Shown in pieces: positions 12,706 through 20,249 of a stretch of 64,000 bases of DNA (positions are counted from its first letter, which is position 1; each line of letters begins with the position of its first letter). Source of the DNA: Nitrospirota bacterium. Lineage in GTDB: Bacteria > JACPQY01. Under the pieces are notes generated by a model. It saw only the letters and a list, made by a program, of their open reading frames with translations, had not been told where the DNA came from and did not search any database. The translations under genes and the position numbers were made by a program. The stretch covers positions 1 through 64,000 of the forward strand of contig JACPQY010000008.1 of the NCBI GenBank assembly GCA_016190245.1, written 5' to 3'.

Positions 12706-12990
12706 CTAACCCCACAGACCGGCCAGCGCCCGATCGAGCTCTCTACGAGGAACGATCCTCAGGACAAACATGCCCTCCCGGGAGAGTCGGAAGATGGTCC
12801 GAAAGTCCCCGGTTCGAAGACGATGCCGATTGGCAATGCCCCTGAGTTTCCGAATCTTGGGCCGCCCCGGCAAGTGGGCTGCGGATGCGACGCCCTCAAT
12901 GTCCGATAGGATGGCTTCTTGGTCGCTTCGGGGAGTGGATTTCAGATCTCGGCGCGATCGAGGGGAGAAGAAGAGCCCTCGGTCAGCCAT
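12706..12990 (-). CDS. RelE/ParE-family toxin
   Basis: This 94-aa basic protein has the ParE/RelE fold pattern: an N-terminal FFSPRSRRDLKS helix, a central KIRKLRGIANRHRLRTGDFRTIFRL strand pair and a C-terminal VLRIVPRREL. Such toxins cleave ribosome-bound mRNA or inhibit gyrase; which applies is not decidable here. Its ATG overlaps the end of the upstream antitoxin gene by 8 bp, the usual antitoxin-toxin coupling. Confidence 0.85.
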   Translation of the reverse strand: MADRGLFFSPRSRRDLKSTPRSDQEAILSDIEGVASAAHLPGRPKIRKLRGIANRHRLRTGDFRTIFRLSREGMFVLRIVPRRELDRALAGLWG

Positions 12991-13249
12991 CCCGCAGTCC
13001 CAGTTCCTTGCGGACCTCGGCGAGGCTGCGCCAGCCTTTGCGCCGGCCCTCCCGGTCGGCGGCCTTGATGCTCTTCAGAAAGGAGGGGCTGGCCAGAACG
13101 AGGTCCTCGATCTCGTCTTCTGAAAGGGGCAGGAGAAGCGCCTTGGGTTTGCCCCGCTTGGTGATCACGATTTTGGCCCCTCTCTCGACCTGGTGGATGG
13201 CCTGAGGGGTTCGGGCGTGAAGCTCGTGGATGTTGATGAACCGGAGCAT
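12983..13249 (-). CDS. Phd/YefM-type antitoxin
   Basis: The 88-aa protein starts with the Phd/YefM DNA-binding segment (INIHELHARTPQAIHQVERG), followed by AKIVITKRGKPKALLLPLSE, the typical RGKPxAxLxP hallmark. The C-terminal tail should bind the toxin. It has an excellent Shine-Dalgarno (AAGGAGG, 5 nt before the ATG at 13249), so it is made first and in excess. The following ParE/RelE gene overlaps it. Type II systems of this class autorepress through the antitoxin. Confidence 0.87.
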   Translation of the reverse strand: MLRFINIHELHARTPQAIHQVERGAKIVITKRGKPKALLLPLSEDEIEDLVLASPSFLKSIKAADREGRRKGWRSLAEVRKELGLRDG

Positions 13250-13368
13250 GGTGCCTCCTTGTGTCTTAAATGTGTCACAACCAGAATAGCCGGTGCGACC
13301 CGGACGGTCAACGGAGATGTGGCGTGCCGCCTCGTCTGCGGCCGTTGCGGCCGGGTTGGGGAGCGGGC

Positions 13369-14361
13369 CTACGCCCGGTGGCCGTTGCGGCCCGCGCAGA
13401 TGCCGGTCAGTCGCCCGAGCGTCTCGTCGGCTTCGGAGGCGATCCGGTCCATGAGCTCGCGGACGCTCGGCACGTCGTCCAACGCGCCCACGATCTGACC
13501 GCAGGCGATCACGCCCATATCGAGGTCCCCGGAGCGATAGGCTTCCAGGCCCATCTTCCCGCTGATATGGGGGAGCAGATCCGCGAGCGTTGCGCCCTGC
13601 TTCTCGAGCTCCAACACTTCTTCCGCGGCCTTGTTCCTGCGCACGCGGGCGGGGTTGCGGATGGACCGCTCCACGATCATCGTGTCGGTCTCCTGCGCCT
13701 TCATCATCCACGACTTGAAGTTGGGATGGGCGATGCACTCCTTCGTGGCCATGAACCGCGTGCCCATGAGGATTCCGCTGGCGCCGAGCGCGAGCGCGGC
13801 CAGTAGCCCGCGGCCGTCGCAATACCCGCCGGCGGCGACGATCGGGATCTTGATCGTGCGTGCGGCTTTCTGGATGAGGATGAGACTTGTAACGTCGTCC
13901 AGCCCCGGATGGCCGCCGCACTCGTAGCCGACCACGGTGACCGCGTCCACGCCGAGCGACTCGGCCTTGCGCGCAAATCTCACCGCCGGAACCTTGTGAA
14001 TGATCTTGACGCCCGCCTGCTTGAGCCGGGGCACGAAGCCCTCGGGGCTCCGGCCGGAGGTCTCGACGACGCGGACGCCTTCCTCCAGCAGGATGTCGAA
14101 ATAGATGTCGTAGATGTCGTTGGAGGTGACGACGGGCAGCATCGAGATGTTCACACAGATGGGCTTGTCCGTCAGTCCCTTGGCCTTCTTGAGCTCATCG
14201 CGGAACTCGTCGGCCGAGGGGAAGGAGAGGGCGCAGATCGTGCCGAGCCCGCCGGCATTGGATACGGCGGCGGCAAGCTCGCCGGTGGCCAGCCATTGCA
14301 TGCCGCCCTGGATGATGGGGAGGCGGATGCCGAGGAGATCCGTGAGGGGGGTGCGAATCAT
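13369..14361 (-). CDS. nitronate monooxygenase-like FMN enzyme
   Basis: A 330-aa TIM-barrel flavoprotein of the nitronate monooxygenase / 2-nitropropane dioxygenase / FabK family. Family segments are PIIQGGMQWLATGELAAAVS, NAGGLGTI, the central VTVVGYECGGHPG with the catalytic His, and PIVAAGGYCDGRGLLAALALGASGILMGTRF. It could detoxify nitronates or be an enoyl-ACP reductase; the ECGGH motif is shared and does not decide. It stands alone, 119 bp from the antitoxin gene. Confidence 0.85.
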   Translation of the reverse strand: MIRTPLTDLLGIRLPIIQGGMQWLATGELAAAVSNAGGLGTICALSFPSADEFRDELKKAKGLTDKPICVNISMLPVVTSNDIYDIYFDILLEEGVRVVETSGRSPEGFVPRLKQAGVKIIHKVPAVRFARKAESLGVDAVTVVGYECGGHPGLDDVTSLILIQKAARTIKIPIVAAGGYCDGRGLLAALALGASGILMGTRFMATKECIAHPNFKSWMMKAQETDTMIVERSIRNPARVRRNKAAEEVLELEKQGATLADLLPHISGKMGLEAYRSGDLDMGVIACGQIVGALDDVPSVRELMDRIASEADETLGRLTGICAGRNGHRA

Positions 14362-14574
14362 CTGCGGCGGATCATAGAGACGCGGGCGCTCGTGTCAAGT
14401 CGCGGGGGGGGTGGGCCGCATGCTCCTTTGTGGCATTGACGCGAAAGGCAGGGCGACCCGGTGGGCCCTCTCGCGCCGGAAACGAGGCAAATGAGCACGC
14501 CATCCTCGGAATCTCCGGGTGGGAACGCGCGGTCGCGACCTTCCCTCTGCCGGATCGGCGGATGAAAGGTGATC

Positions 14575-14610
14575 TTGAAGTCCCGCGGCATCGAAGGTTA
14601 CAATCCACGC
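14575..14610 (+). promoter_or_regulatory. leaderless promoter of the first DUF433 gene
   Basis: TTGAAG (14575-14580), an 18-bp spacer and TACAAT (14599-14604) stand 6 nt before the ATG at 14611. There is no Shine-Dalgarno, so a leaderless mRNA is expected. Confidence 0.5.
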
Positions 14611-14838
14611 ATGAGCTATCGCGAGCGTATCAGCGTTGATCCTGCCGTGCGCGGGGGCAAGCCGTGCATCAAGAATACGCGCATTACCGTTTACGATATC
14701 CTGGAGTATCTGGCGGGCGGGATGTCGGAAGCGAAACTGTTGGAGGAGTTCCCGAGTCTTACACAGGAGGATGTCCGAGCCGCCCTGGAATTTGCCGCGG
14801 TACGCGAGCGGAAGTTGGCGGCCTCTCGTGCGGCGTGA
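14611..14838 (+). CDS. DUF433 family antitoxin, module 1
   Basis: The 75-aa protein carries the DUF433 signature: RISVDPAVRGGKPCIKNTRI, then VYDILEYLAGG and EEFPSLTQEDVRAALEFA. DUF433 proteins are winged-HTH-like small proteins encoded next to DUF5615 (Mut7-C/PIN-like) partners and are regarded as VapB45-type antitoxins. Its TGA overlaps the GTG of the following DUF5615 gene, supporting coupling. The longer frame from 14569 is unlikely because the promoter -10 lies inside it. Confidence 0.85.
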   Translation: MSYRERISVDPAVRGGKPCIKNTRITVYDILEYLAGGMSEAKLLEEFPSLTQEDVRAALEFAAVRERKLAASRAA

Positions 14839-15185
14839 GGCTCTTGTTTGATGAGAACCTGAGCCCACGGCTCGTACAGCAGTTGGCCGCGGAGTTCCCG
14901 GACAGCACCCACGTTGATTCGGCGGGGTTGCGTGGCGCGCGAGATGAAGTTGTTTGGGGGTACGCCCGCGCTCACGGCCTCACCATCGTTTCGAAGGACA
15001 ATGACTTCCGCCAGATCGCCTTCTTGCAGGGTCCGCCCCCCAAGATTGTTTGGCTTTCGGTGGGGAATGAGGGAACCGAGGCCATCGTTCAGGCCCTTCG
15101 CAGACACAAGGCACGGATCCAGACCTTTTGTGCGGACCCGGAGGAAAGCCTGCTTGTTCTCGTTGCGGAAGACGAGCCGATCTGA
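14835..15185 (+). CDS. DUF5615 (PIN-like) toxin, module 1
   Basis: This 116-aa protein opens with LLFDENLSPRLVQQLAAEFP, has GARDEVVWGYARAHG in the middle and VSKDNDFRQIAF with paired acids, the DUF5615 / Mut7-C-like PIN-domain pattern. Conserved Asp residues suggest a metal-dependent RNase, as in VapC45-type toxins. Translation starts at a GTG overlapping the DUF433 stop (GTGA). It forms an operon of two with the upstream antitoxin. Confidence 0.82.
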   Translation: MRLLFDENLSPRLVQQLAAEFPDSTHVDSAGLRGARDEVVWGYARAHGLTIVSKDNDFRQIAFLQGPPPKIVWLSVGNEGTEAIVQALRRHKARIQTFCADPEESLLVLVAEDEPI

Positions 15186-15254
15186 TCATCGAATTGCTCA
15201 CGCGTCATCCCGTGAAGTAGTTTCGCGGAGGTTTTTCTCCGCGCTCATTGTCTT

Positions 15255-15305
15255 TTGATCCCCGGAAGGGGTCGTGGTACTGTGGCGCTCTGACAGCGGC
15301 TGTCA
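15255..15305 (+). promoter_or_regulatory. WYL-gene promoter with TGACAGC-G-GCTGTCA palindrome
   Basis: TTGATC (15255-15260), a 17-bp spacer and TACTGT (15278-15283) form a plausible promoter with its start near 15290. The perfect 15-bp palindrome TGACAGCGGCTGTCA at 15291-15305 covers that point and includes the A of the ATG. This placement suits autorepression. The same palindrome occurs at 22301-22317 and 27614-27630. Confidence 0.6.
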
Positions 15306-16351
15306 TGGCGAAGAGGCGAGAATCGAAATCCATGGCCGGGATCACCTACCGGCCGCCGACCTATGGGGCCGCTGCGCGGTTTGCGCAGATCATGTACGGG
15401 CTCCAGCAGCGGCCGCTGGGATGGAGCCTGGAGGCCATGAGCGAAGACCTGCGGCTCCATCCGCGCACCATCGCACGGTATGCGGGGTGCCTTACAAAGG
15501 ACGTGGAGGATAACGAAGGGCGGCCGCTTATCATCTTGGAAGAGCGATACGGGAAGCCGCATCTGCGTCTGGCCGCGAAGCCGGTGGAGCCGCTTGACCT
15601 CAACGCCTCGCTGGCTCTCTCGCTCTACGCGGCCACCACCCTGCTTCGGTTCACGCGGGGGTCCCGGCTGTACGCGAGCCTTGAGGCGGCCCTCCAGAAG
15701 GCACTCGGCCGGCTCAGTCCGGGCGACCGGATGAAGCTCATGTCGCTCGAACGCAAGATCCACTACGTGCCGGACGGGCCGAAAGACTACTCGAACAAGG
15801 CGATCGTGCTCGAACGCGTCGTGGAGGGCCTGCTGCACCAGCGCAGACTGAAAGTGAAGTACACGTCCCTTTCCGGGGGAACGTGGGAGAGCTTGGTCCA
15901 CCCGTATTCCCTCATGATGTACAAGCGGGGCCTCTACATCATCGGGCATTCGGAGAAGCATGGGGACGTGCGCTACCTGGCCATCGAGAGGATTGACGAG
16001 GCCTCGATCACGGATGCCGTTTTCAACTACCCGGTGGGCTATCGTCCCGGCGACTACACGGATGGCTGTTTTGGGATCATTGATGGCGATCCCGTGGATG
16101 TTTCGATCCGGTTCAAGAAGGGCGCCGACGCGCTCATCACCGGCCGCGTATGGCACCCCACGCAGAAAATCACCCGATTGAAGAATGGCGACCTCCGCCT
16201 CACCATGCGCGTCCGCGGCACTGATGAACTCTTGCCGTGGGTCATGTCCCACGGGCCGTATGCCAAGGTGGAGGCGCCGGCGGAACTCCGGTCCGCGGTC
16301 AAGGACTGGCTGGCCGGGATGAAGAGGGGCTACCGATTCAGCGGGCCGTGA
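15305..16351 (+). CDS. WYL-domain transcriptional regulator
   Basis: 348 aa. The N-terminal third is a winged-helix HTH-like region (AARFAQIMYGLQQRPLGWSLE, LHPRTIARYAGCLTKD). The centre is a WYL domain (residues about 165-240: LKVKYTSLSGGTWESLVHPY, YKRGLYIIGHSEKHGDVRYL, AIERIDEASI) and the C-terminus a WCX-like extension (VDVSIRFKKGADALITGRVW). WYL regulators bind nucleic-acid or nucleotide ligands and often control mobile or defence genes. I start at ATG 15305, where the operator palindrome ends. Its 3' end is duplicated at 17246-17520 and 18591-18735. I infer that it recognises the TGACAGC palindrome also found upstream of the 20-27 kb genes. Confidence 0.9.
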   Translation: MAKRRESKSMAGITYRPPTYGAAARFAQIMYGLQQRPLGWSLEAMSEDLRLHPRTIARYAGCLTKDVEDNEGRPLIILEERYGKPHLRLAAKPVEPLDLNASLALSLYAATTLLRFTRGSRLYASLEAALQKALGRLSPGDRMKLMSLERKIHYVPDGPKDYSNKAIVLERVVEGLLHQRRLKVKYTSLSGGTWESLVHPYSLMMYKRGLYIIGHSEKHGDVRYLAIERIDEASITDAVFNYPVGYRPGDYTDGCFGIIDGDPVDVSIRFKKGADALITGRVWHPTQKITRLKNGDLRLTMRVRGTDELLPWVMSHGPYAKVEAPAELRSAVKDWLAGMKRGYRFSGP

Positions 16352-16574
16352 CGCTGGATGTGCCTTGGCAGGCGGGCGAATCGGTTCCACAGAGCCGGAC
16401 ATATGTCGAGGTATCTCATATCCCTGGAATCGCCTTGACCGCCTACCCGAAATGCAAAAACGGGATGGCCGTTCCTTCGTCCTGTGTTCGGCGGCTGAGG
16501 GGGGTATCTGATGGATGGATGAACCTGAATGGCGTTGTCAGGCGACTCGTTGGGGATTGTGATACACTGCGGTC
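16352..16574. other. spacer after the WYL gene
   Basis: The first 40 bp (to about 16392) are also duplicated after the stop of the WYL fragment at 17503. The rest holds no gene; at its end a -10-like TACACT (16563-16568) stands 6 nt before the GTG of the next DUF433 gene. Confidence 0.5.
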
Positions 16575-16820
16575 GTGGGAAAAGAGGGAAATCCGCTGGC
16601 ACGAGTAGTCGCGGACCCTGCGGTCTGTGCGGGGCAGCCATGTATCCGGGGCACCCGAATTCCGATCTCGGTCATCCTTGACAGTCTTGCGGAGGGTATG
16701 GCGCCGGAGGATATCATTGACCACTTTCCCAACCTTCACACGGAAGACGTTCGAGCGGCCCTTGCCTACGCGGCGGAGCTATCCAGAGAGAATATCTGGA
16801 AAGTTGCCGCCGGGACATGA
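16575..16820 (+). CDS. DUF433 family antitoxin, module 2
   Basis: 81 aa, GTG start. It has the DUF433 core (RVVADPAVCAGQPCIRGTRI, VILDSLAEGMAPEDIIDHFP, LHTEDVRAALAYAAE) and is a diverged paralogue of the protein at 14611. A TACACT hexamer ends 6 nt before the GTG and no Shine-Dalgarno is visible, so the transcript looks leaderless. It overlaps the downstream DUF5615 gene by ATGA, as expected for an antitoxin-toxin pair. Confidence 0.83.
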   Translation: MGKEGNPLARVVADPAVCAGQPCIRGTRIPISVILDSLAEGMAPEDIIDHFPNLHTEDVRAALAYAAELSRENIWKVAAGT

Positions 16821-17218
16821 AGGTCAAGCTCGACGAGAACATTTCAAGACATCTCAAACCCGACCTTGCCCGGCTTGGTCACGACGTAACCACCGCGGAA
16901 GATGAAGGACTCCTGTCGGTATCCGATGACAAGATCGCCGCTGCCATCAGGCTTGAAAACAGGATGCTCCTTACCCTTGATCTCGGGTTTGCGGATTTGC
17001 GCAGGTATGCGCCCGGTACGCATCCGGGTGTAGTCGTTTTCCGCCCCCATTCCCTCGGGGTTCGATCGGTCAGCCGCTTCGTTGAGTCATTTGTCCGGGA
17101 GGGAAGACTCGGCACGCTCTCCGGCTGTCTGGTGATTGTCGAGCCGGATCGTATCCGGATACGCAGAGCGGGTGCAGAGGGGGGTTCCGGGCGCAGCGGA
17201 GATGAGGAGCCGGCGTAG
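16817..17218 (+). CDS. DUF5615 (PIN-like) toxin, module 2
   Basis: 133 aa. DUF5615 features: KVKLDENISRHLKPDLARLG, TAEDEGLLSVSDDKIAAAI and LLTLDLGFADLRRYAPGTHPG with conserved Asp residues of a PIN-like nuclease site. It is longer than module 1 because of a Gly/Arg-rich tail (AGAEGGSGRSGDEEPA), which may be read-through after a disrupted end, since the duplicated WYL fragment begins right after the stop. The predicted role is an RNase toxin neutralised by the preceding DUF433 protein. Confidence 0.8.
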   Translation: MKVKLDENISRHLKPDLARLGHDVTTAEDEGLLSVSDDKIAAAIRLENRMLLTLDLGFADLRRYAPGTHPGVVVFRPHSLGVRSVSRFVESFVREGRLGTLSGCLVIVEPDRIRIRRAGAEGGSGRSGDEEPA

Positions 17219-17224
17219 GCGGGG

Positions 17225-17503
17225 GTGGTGGGGTTGCTCCGGATGGTGGACGTCTCATTCCGGCTAAGAAAGGGCGCCGACGCGCTCATCACCGGTCGCG
17301 TATGGCACCCGACGCAGAAGATCACCCGATTGAAGAATGGCGACCTCCTCCTCACCATGCGCGTCCGCGGCACGGACGAGGTTCTGCCGTGGGTCATGTC
17401 CCACGGGCCGCATGCGAAGGTAGAGGCGCCGGCGGAACTCCGGGCCGCGGTCAAGGATTGGCTGACCGGGATGAGGAAGAGCTACCGATTCAGCGGGCCG
17501 TGA
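17225..17503 (+). pseudogene. duplicated C-terminal end of the WYL regulator, copy B
   Basis: The 92-codon open frame from the codon after VDVSF to the stop is nearly identical to the last 84 codons of the regulator at 15305-16351 (GADALITGRVWHPTQKITRL, then VRGTDEVLPWVMSHGPHAKV, ending KSYRFSGP). Homology continues about 40 bp past the stop. It lacks the HTH and WYL core and cannot be a regulator. It is a partial duplication separating two accessory modules. Confidence 0.85.
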
Positions 17504-17564
17504 CGCTGGATGTGGCTTGGCTGTTTGGCGAATTGCACCCAGAGTGAGGAACTGGCGTAGGAAA

Positions 17565-17795
17565 TCAGAAATTCCGATTGACGATCGGACGTGTTTTCCC
17601 TCTTCGGTGATCGTCCAGGGCCTTGTCCGCCATCGCTCTCAGCTTGTGGGCATACTTTTGGTCTCGGAAAGCGCGTTGCCACTTTTCCTCGGCGACTTTC
17701 TCGGCCAAGAAGCGGGCATAGTCCAGCAACGCCCTCGCCTTCTCAGGCGGCAACCGATCAACAATTTGCGCGGTTTCCTTCGCCAACGTCGTCAT
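17565..17795 (-). CDS. small DUF2281-like putative antitoxin
   Basis: 76 aa from the ATG at 17795 (TTLAKETAQIVDRLPPEKAR, ALLDYARFLAEKVAEEKWQR). The LPPEKxxxLLDYxxFL pattern is that of small DUF2281 / VapB-like proteins often paired with toxins. No toxin gene is adjacent on this strand, so it would be an orphan. It is transcribed against its neighbours and lies between WYL copy B and the DUF5678 gene. Confidence 0.6.
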   Translation of the reverse strand: MTTLAKETAQIVDRLPPEKARALLDYARFLAEKVAEEKWQRAFRDQKYAHKLRAMADKALDDHRRGKTRPIVNRNF

Positions 17796-17879
17796 TCTTC
17801 GAGGATACCACGGGGGGCAGGCGCCGATCAACGGACCGAGGTCATGTCGGCTCGATGGTCGATCCGGCGAGGTCGCCGG

Positions 17880-17914
17880 TTGACCTGCTTTGACCCGGCA
17901 GGCATACTATAGGC
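17880..17914 (+). promoter_or_regulatory. leaderless promoter of the DUF5678 gene
   Basis: TTGACC (17880-17885), a 17-bp spacer and CATACT (17903-17908) lie 6 nt before the ATG at 17915; no Shine-Dalgarno. Confidence 0.5.
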
Positions 17915-18208
17915 ATGGCGACCCGCAGGAACGGGCGGACGAAAAAGAGGGCATCGAGAAAGCGCGCATGCCGGGCCAAGGACCCGCTCACGATTGCCCT
18001 GACGGTCGAAAACGAGTGGGTATCTCGGCACTATGACAGGCTGGTACGCCAGTATCCACGGAAGATCGTTGCCATCTCACACCGCCAGGTCGCCGGCGTC
18101 GGCGAGACGGGTGACGAGGCCCTCGCCTTGGCCCGTGAAAAGTATCCTAATGCCCTGCCCCTTCTCGTGCGCGTCCCCTCCCCCGAGGATCTCGTCTGCG
18201 TTCTGTAG
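17915..18208 (+). CDS. DUF5678 domain protein
   Basis: 97 aa. After a very basic N-terminus (RRNGRTKKRASRKRACRAK) comes the DUF5678 pattern: EWVSRHYDRLVRQYPRKIVA, then AISHRQVAGVGETGDEALAL and a C-terminal VRVPSPEDLVCVL. Such proteins of unknown function are commonly encoded directly before a small retropepsin-like protease, as here (38 bp to the next gene). A promoter 6 nt upstream implies a leaderless transcript. Confidence 0.75.
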   Translation: MATRRNGRTKKRASRKRACRAKDPLTIALTVENEWVSRHYDRLVRQYPRKIVAISHRQVAGVGETGDEALALAREKYPNALPLLVRVPSPEDLVCVL

Positions 18209-18246
18209 TCTTTTCATACACGCCGATCGGCCGGCACCTTCACCCG

Positions 18247-18591
18247 GTGATTCCCATCGGAATCCGCATCGGGCAGGAATGGCGGACGGCGCAGGTGTAT
18301 GTCGATTCGGGCTCGATGTACACAATCTTGGCCCCCTCGCTCGTCCCCGGAAGCTTCGATTGGAAAGCCGGCCGGAACGCCCAGGCAACTTCAGGCACGG
18401 GCCAGACCCTTGCCGTTTTTCTGCACGACCTCGACATCCAAATTGGGAACGACCGCTTTGTCGCGCCCGTCGGGTTTTCCTCCGACTTGAAAATCGGCTT
18501 CGACATCCTGGGCCGGAGAGGGATATTCGACCGCTACCGGATCGAGTTCAACGAGCCGAAACGGTTCGTGTCTTTCACGTCGGTGAAATGA
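18247..18591 (+). CDS. retropepsin-like aspartic protease
   Basis: 114 aa, GTG start. The single-domain retropepsin pattern is visible: AQVYVDSGSMYTILAPSLV, where DSGS is the catalytic Asp loop, a flap-like middle and FSSDLKIGFDILGRRGIFDR, with the family's LG-[RK]-x-x-F segment. Such proteins act as homodimers. Its partner is probably the DUF5678 protein encoded upstream; the pairing is common but its function unknown. The stop overlaps the next duplicated WYL fragment. Confidence 0.72.
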   Translation: MIPIGIRIGQEWRTAQVYVDSGSMYTILAPSLVPGSFDWKAGRNAQATSGTGQTLAVFLHDLDIQIGNDRFVAPVGFSSDLKIGFDILGRRGIFDRYRIEFNEPKRFVSFTSVK

Positions 18592-18764
18592 TGGTGCGCG
18601 TCCGCGGCACGGATGAACTCTTGCCGTGGGTCATGTCCCACGGGCCGTATGCCAAGGTGGAAGCGCCGGCGGAACTCCGGTCCGCGGTCAAGGGCTGGCT
18701 GGCCGGGATGAGCAAGTACTACAGGTCCGACAGATTCGCACTCGCAGGGGGCGGGCGAGGATGA
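18588..18764 (+). pseudogene. duplicated C-terminal end of the WYL regulator, copy C
   Basis: From 18591 the frame reads VRVRGTDELLPWVMSHGPYA and on to KGWLAGM, nearly identical to the last 50 codons of the regulator at 15305-16351, then diverges after GM (SKYYRSDRF). It overlaps the retropepsin stop and, through ATGA, the nuclease start at 18761. It is a short duplicated fragment, not a functional regulator, but may provide translational coupling to the nuclease. Confidence 0.8.
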
Positions 18765-19906
18765 CGTCCCCCGCTTCGCAACTTGGTGACCTGCTCGGCG
18801 TATTGCCGGGCAATCGCAAGGAGCCCTTTGTCACTCAGTTGCTGTCATTCCTCCTACGCTCCGACTCCGAGTTTCGTTCATCCTTCCTCGAGAAGTTTCT
18901 CCGCATTCCCGACGTGTGTGCCGAACACTACGACGTTGTTCCGGAGGATCCGACTGAGCAGGCCGAGGAGGAATCTCCAGAAGCGGAAGCCGATCCCGGT
19001 CGGATGGACTTTACGTTTGTTCCCCAAAGAAATGGATCCCAACTACCCTACATCGGTGTCGAGTGCAAGATTGGTGCCCGATTTGGGGAAGGCCAGCTCG
19101 ACAAGTATGCCTCCGACTTGACGGGCCGAAGTCATCGTCCGAAACCGCGACTATTCGCGATCACGCGGGATGAATTCACCCTAACAGATTTGGGTGCCAA
19201 GGGGCAGAAAGCCGTTCTGCTCAAGGCAACCAGTGGCATGCTGCGTCTTGATGGCAATGGGCTGTGCAGGGAGGGGAACAGGCAGGGATTGAGGACCTGG
19301 AATTGCCTATTCGACGTCATCAGCCCAGATGTTTCTCATTTCACACCTGCGACACGGGCTGGTTTGCGGCACATAAAGGAGGTAGCCATGGCGGAAGCAT
19401 TTCGAGGTTTTCAGAGCCTAAGAACAGGATCAATGACTATGGCCGATCTCGTCCAGGCACGTATTCTCCTCTCTCACCTCACCCGACGTGTGGCCAAGGG
19501 TAAGGGTGCTCATAGAGCACCTACCTTCCACCTGAAGCGCGGAACCTACAAGCCGAAAGAACAAGAGTCCTATCACCACTACCACTTTCTCCACACATGG
19601 AGGAAAGCGGGAAAGAGCTATCTTCACTTGTATGTGGTCGAATACCCAAATGACTCGGAGGTCTACCTGGAAATCCGTTATTGGAAAGGAAGGAGACGTG
19701 CGCGTTCTCTCCATTACCTCAGTCTCAAGATTGGCGGACACAATGCCAAGGATCTGTTGATGGAGAAGGCCAAGCAACCGAAGATAATCGCAGATGCCCC
19801 GGGCAATCTCGCGAAGGTCATCCGGGAGTGGGTTGAGGCCAAGGGATGGGAGCCGAGCGATTGCAAAGGAACATTCGGGGATTTTGACTGTTCTCTCGAC
19901 GAATGA
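18761..19906 (+). CDS. PD-(D/E)XK nuclease family protein
   Basis: 381 aa. The N-terminal half carries a PD-(D/E)XK-type site: RMDFTF (Asp), then IGVECKIGARFGEGQLDKYA, the ExK with the following Gln/Lys helix common in restriction-type and DUF-family nucleases. The C-terminal half is a separate alpha/beta region (TYKPKEQESYHHYHFLHTW, LHLYVVEYPNDSEVYLEIRYW) without a motif I recognise. It may be a defence endonuclease, standing alone without a methyltransferase. GC content is lower than in its neighbours, consistent with transfer. Start at ATG 18761, overlapping the WYL fragment. Confidence 0.72.
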   Translation: MTSPASQLGDLLGVLPGNRKEPFVTQLLSFLLRSDSEFRSSFLEKFLRIPDVCAEHYDVVPEDPTEQAEEESPEAEADPGRMDFTFVPQRNGSQLPYIGVECKIGARFGEGQLDKYASDLTGRSHRPKPRLFAITRDEFTLTDLGAKGQKAVLLKATSGMLRLDGNGLCREGNRQGLRTWNCLFDVISPDVSHFTPATRAGLRHIKEVAMAEAFRGFQSLRTGSMTMADLVQARILLSHLTRRVAKGKGAHRAPTFHLKRGTYKPKEQESYHHYHFLHTWRKAGKSYLHLYVVEYPNDSEVYLEIRYWKGRRRARSLHYLSLKIGGHNAKDLLMEKAKQPKIIADAPGNLAKVIREWVEAKGWEPSDCKGTFGDFDCSLDE

Positions 19907-19944
19907 GCTGGGTGCCCTTGATCCGGCAGAGGCGCCGGGGCAAA

Positions 19945-20229
19945 CTACCGCAGGACAAGAACCCACAACGCAGCTAGCGAGACGCCGCCCGGGCCATCAA
20001 TGGCCTTGCGGACATCGGCCATCTTGCCGATGGTTCTTCCGCTCGCATCCGTGATGGTGTCACTTTTCACCTTGGCGACAGTGACGCCGGACTTGTCAAC
20101 GATGTCGGTGCCGCGGATCCGCCCGAGCGTCACGCCGGAGGCGTTTCGGATGTCGTTGCCGGCCAGCCGGGCCTCGGTGACGCCCGACTTGTTTCTGAGA
20201 TCGTTCCCCACGAGTTTGTAGTCCGCCAT
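19945..20229 (-). CDS. beta-flower-type repeat protein
   Basis: 94 aa built from four near-identical repeats of about 18-20 residues: KLVGNDLRNKSGVTEARLAG, NDIRNASGVTLGRIRG, TDIVDKSGVTVAKVKS, DTITDASGRTIGKMAD. The pattern D-x-x-[ND]-x-S-G-x-T suggests a closed beta propeller or fourfold beta-flower domain. There is a short hydrophobic C-terminus (LAALWVLVLR). Shine-Dalgarno GGGGG precedes the ATG. It is the last gene of the leftward set from 22.3 kb. Function unknown; a binding or scaffolding role is a guess. Confidence 0.7.
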   Translation of the reverse strand: MADYKLVGNDLRNKSGVTEARLAGNDIRNASGVTLGRIRGTDIVDKSGVTVAKVKSDTITDASGRTIGKMADVRKAIDGPGGVSLAALWVLVLR

Positions 20230-20249
20230 TGAATCCCCCTTTCAGTTTC

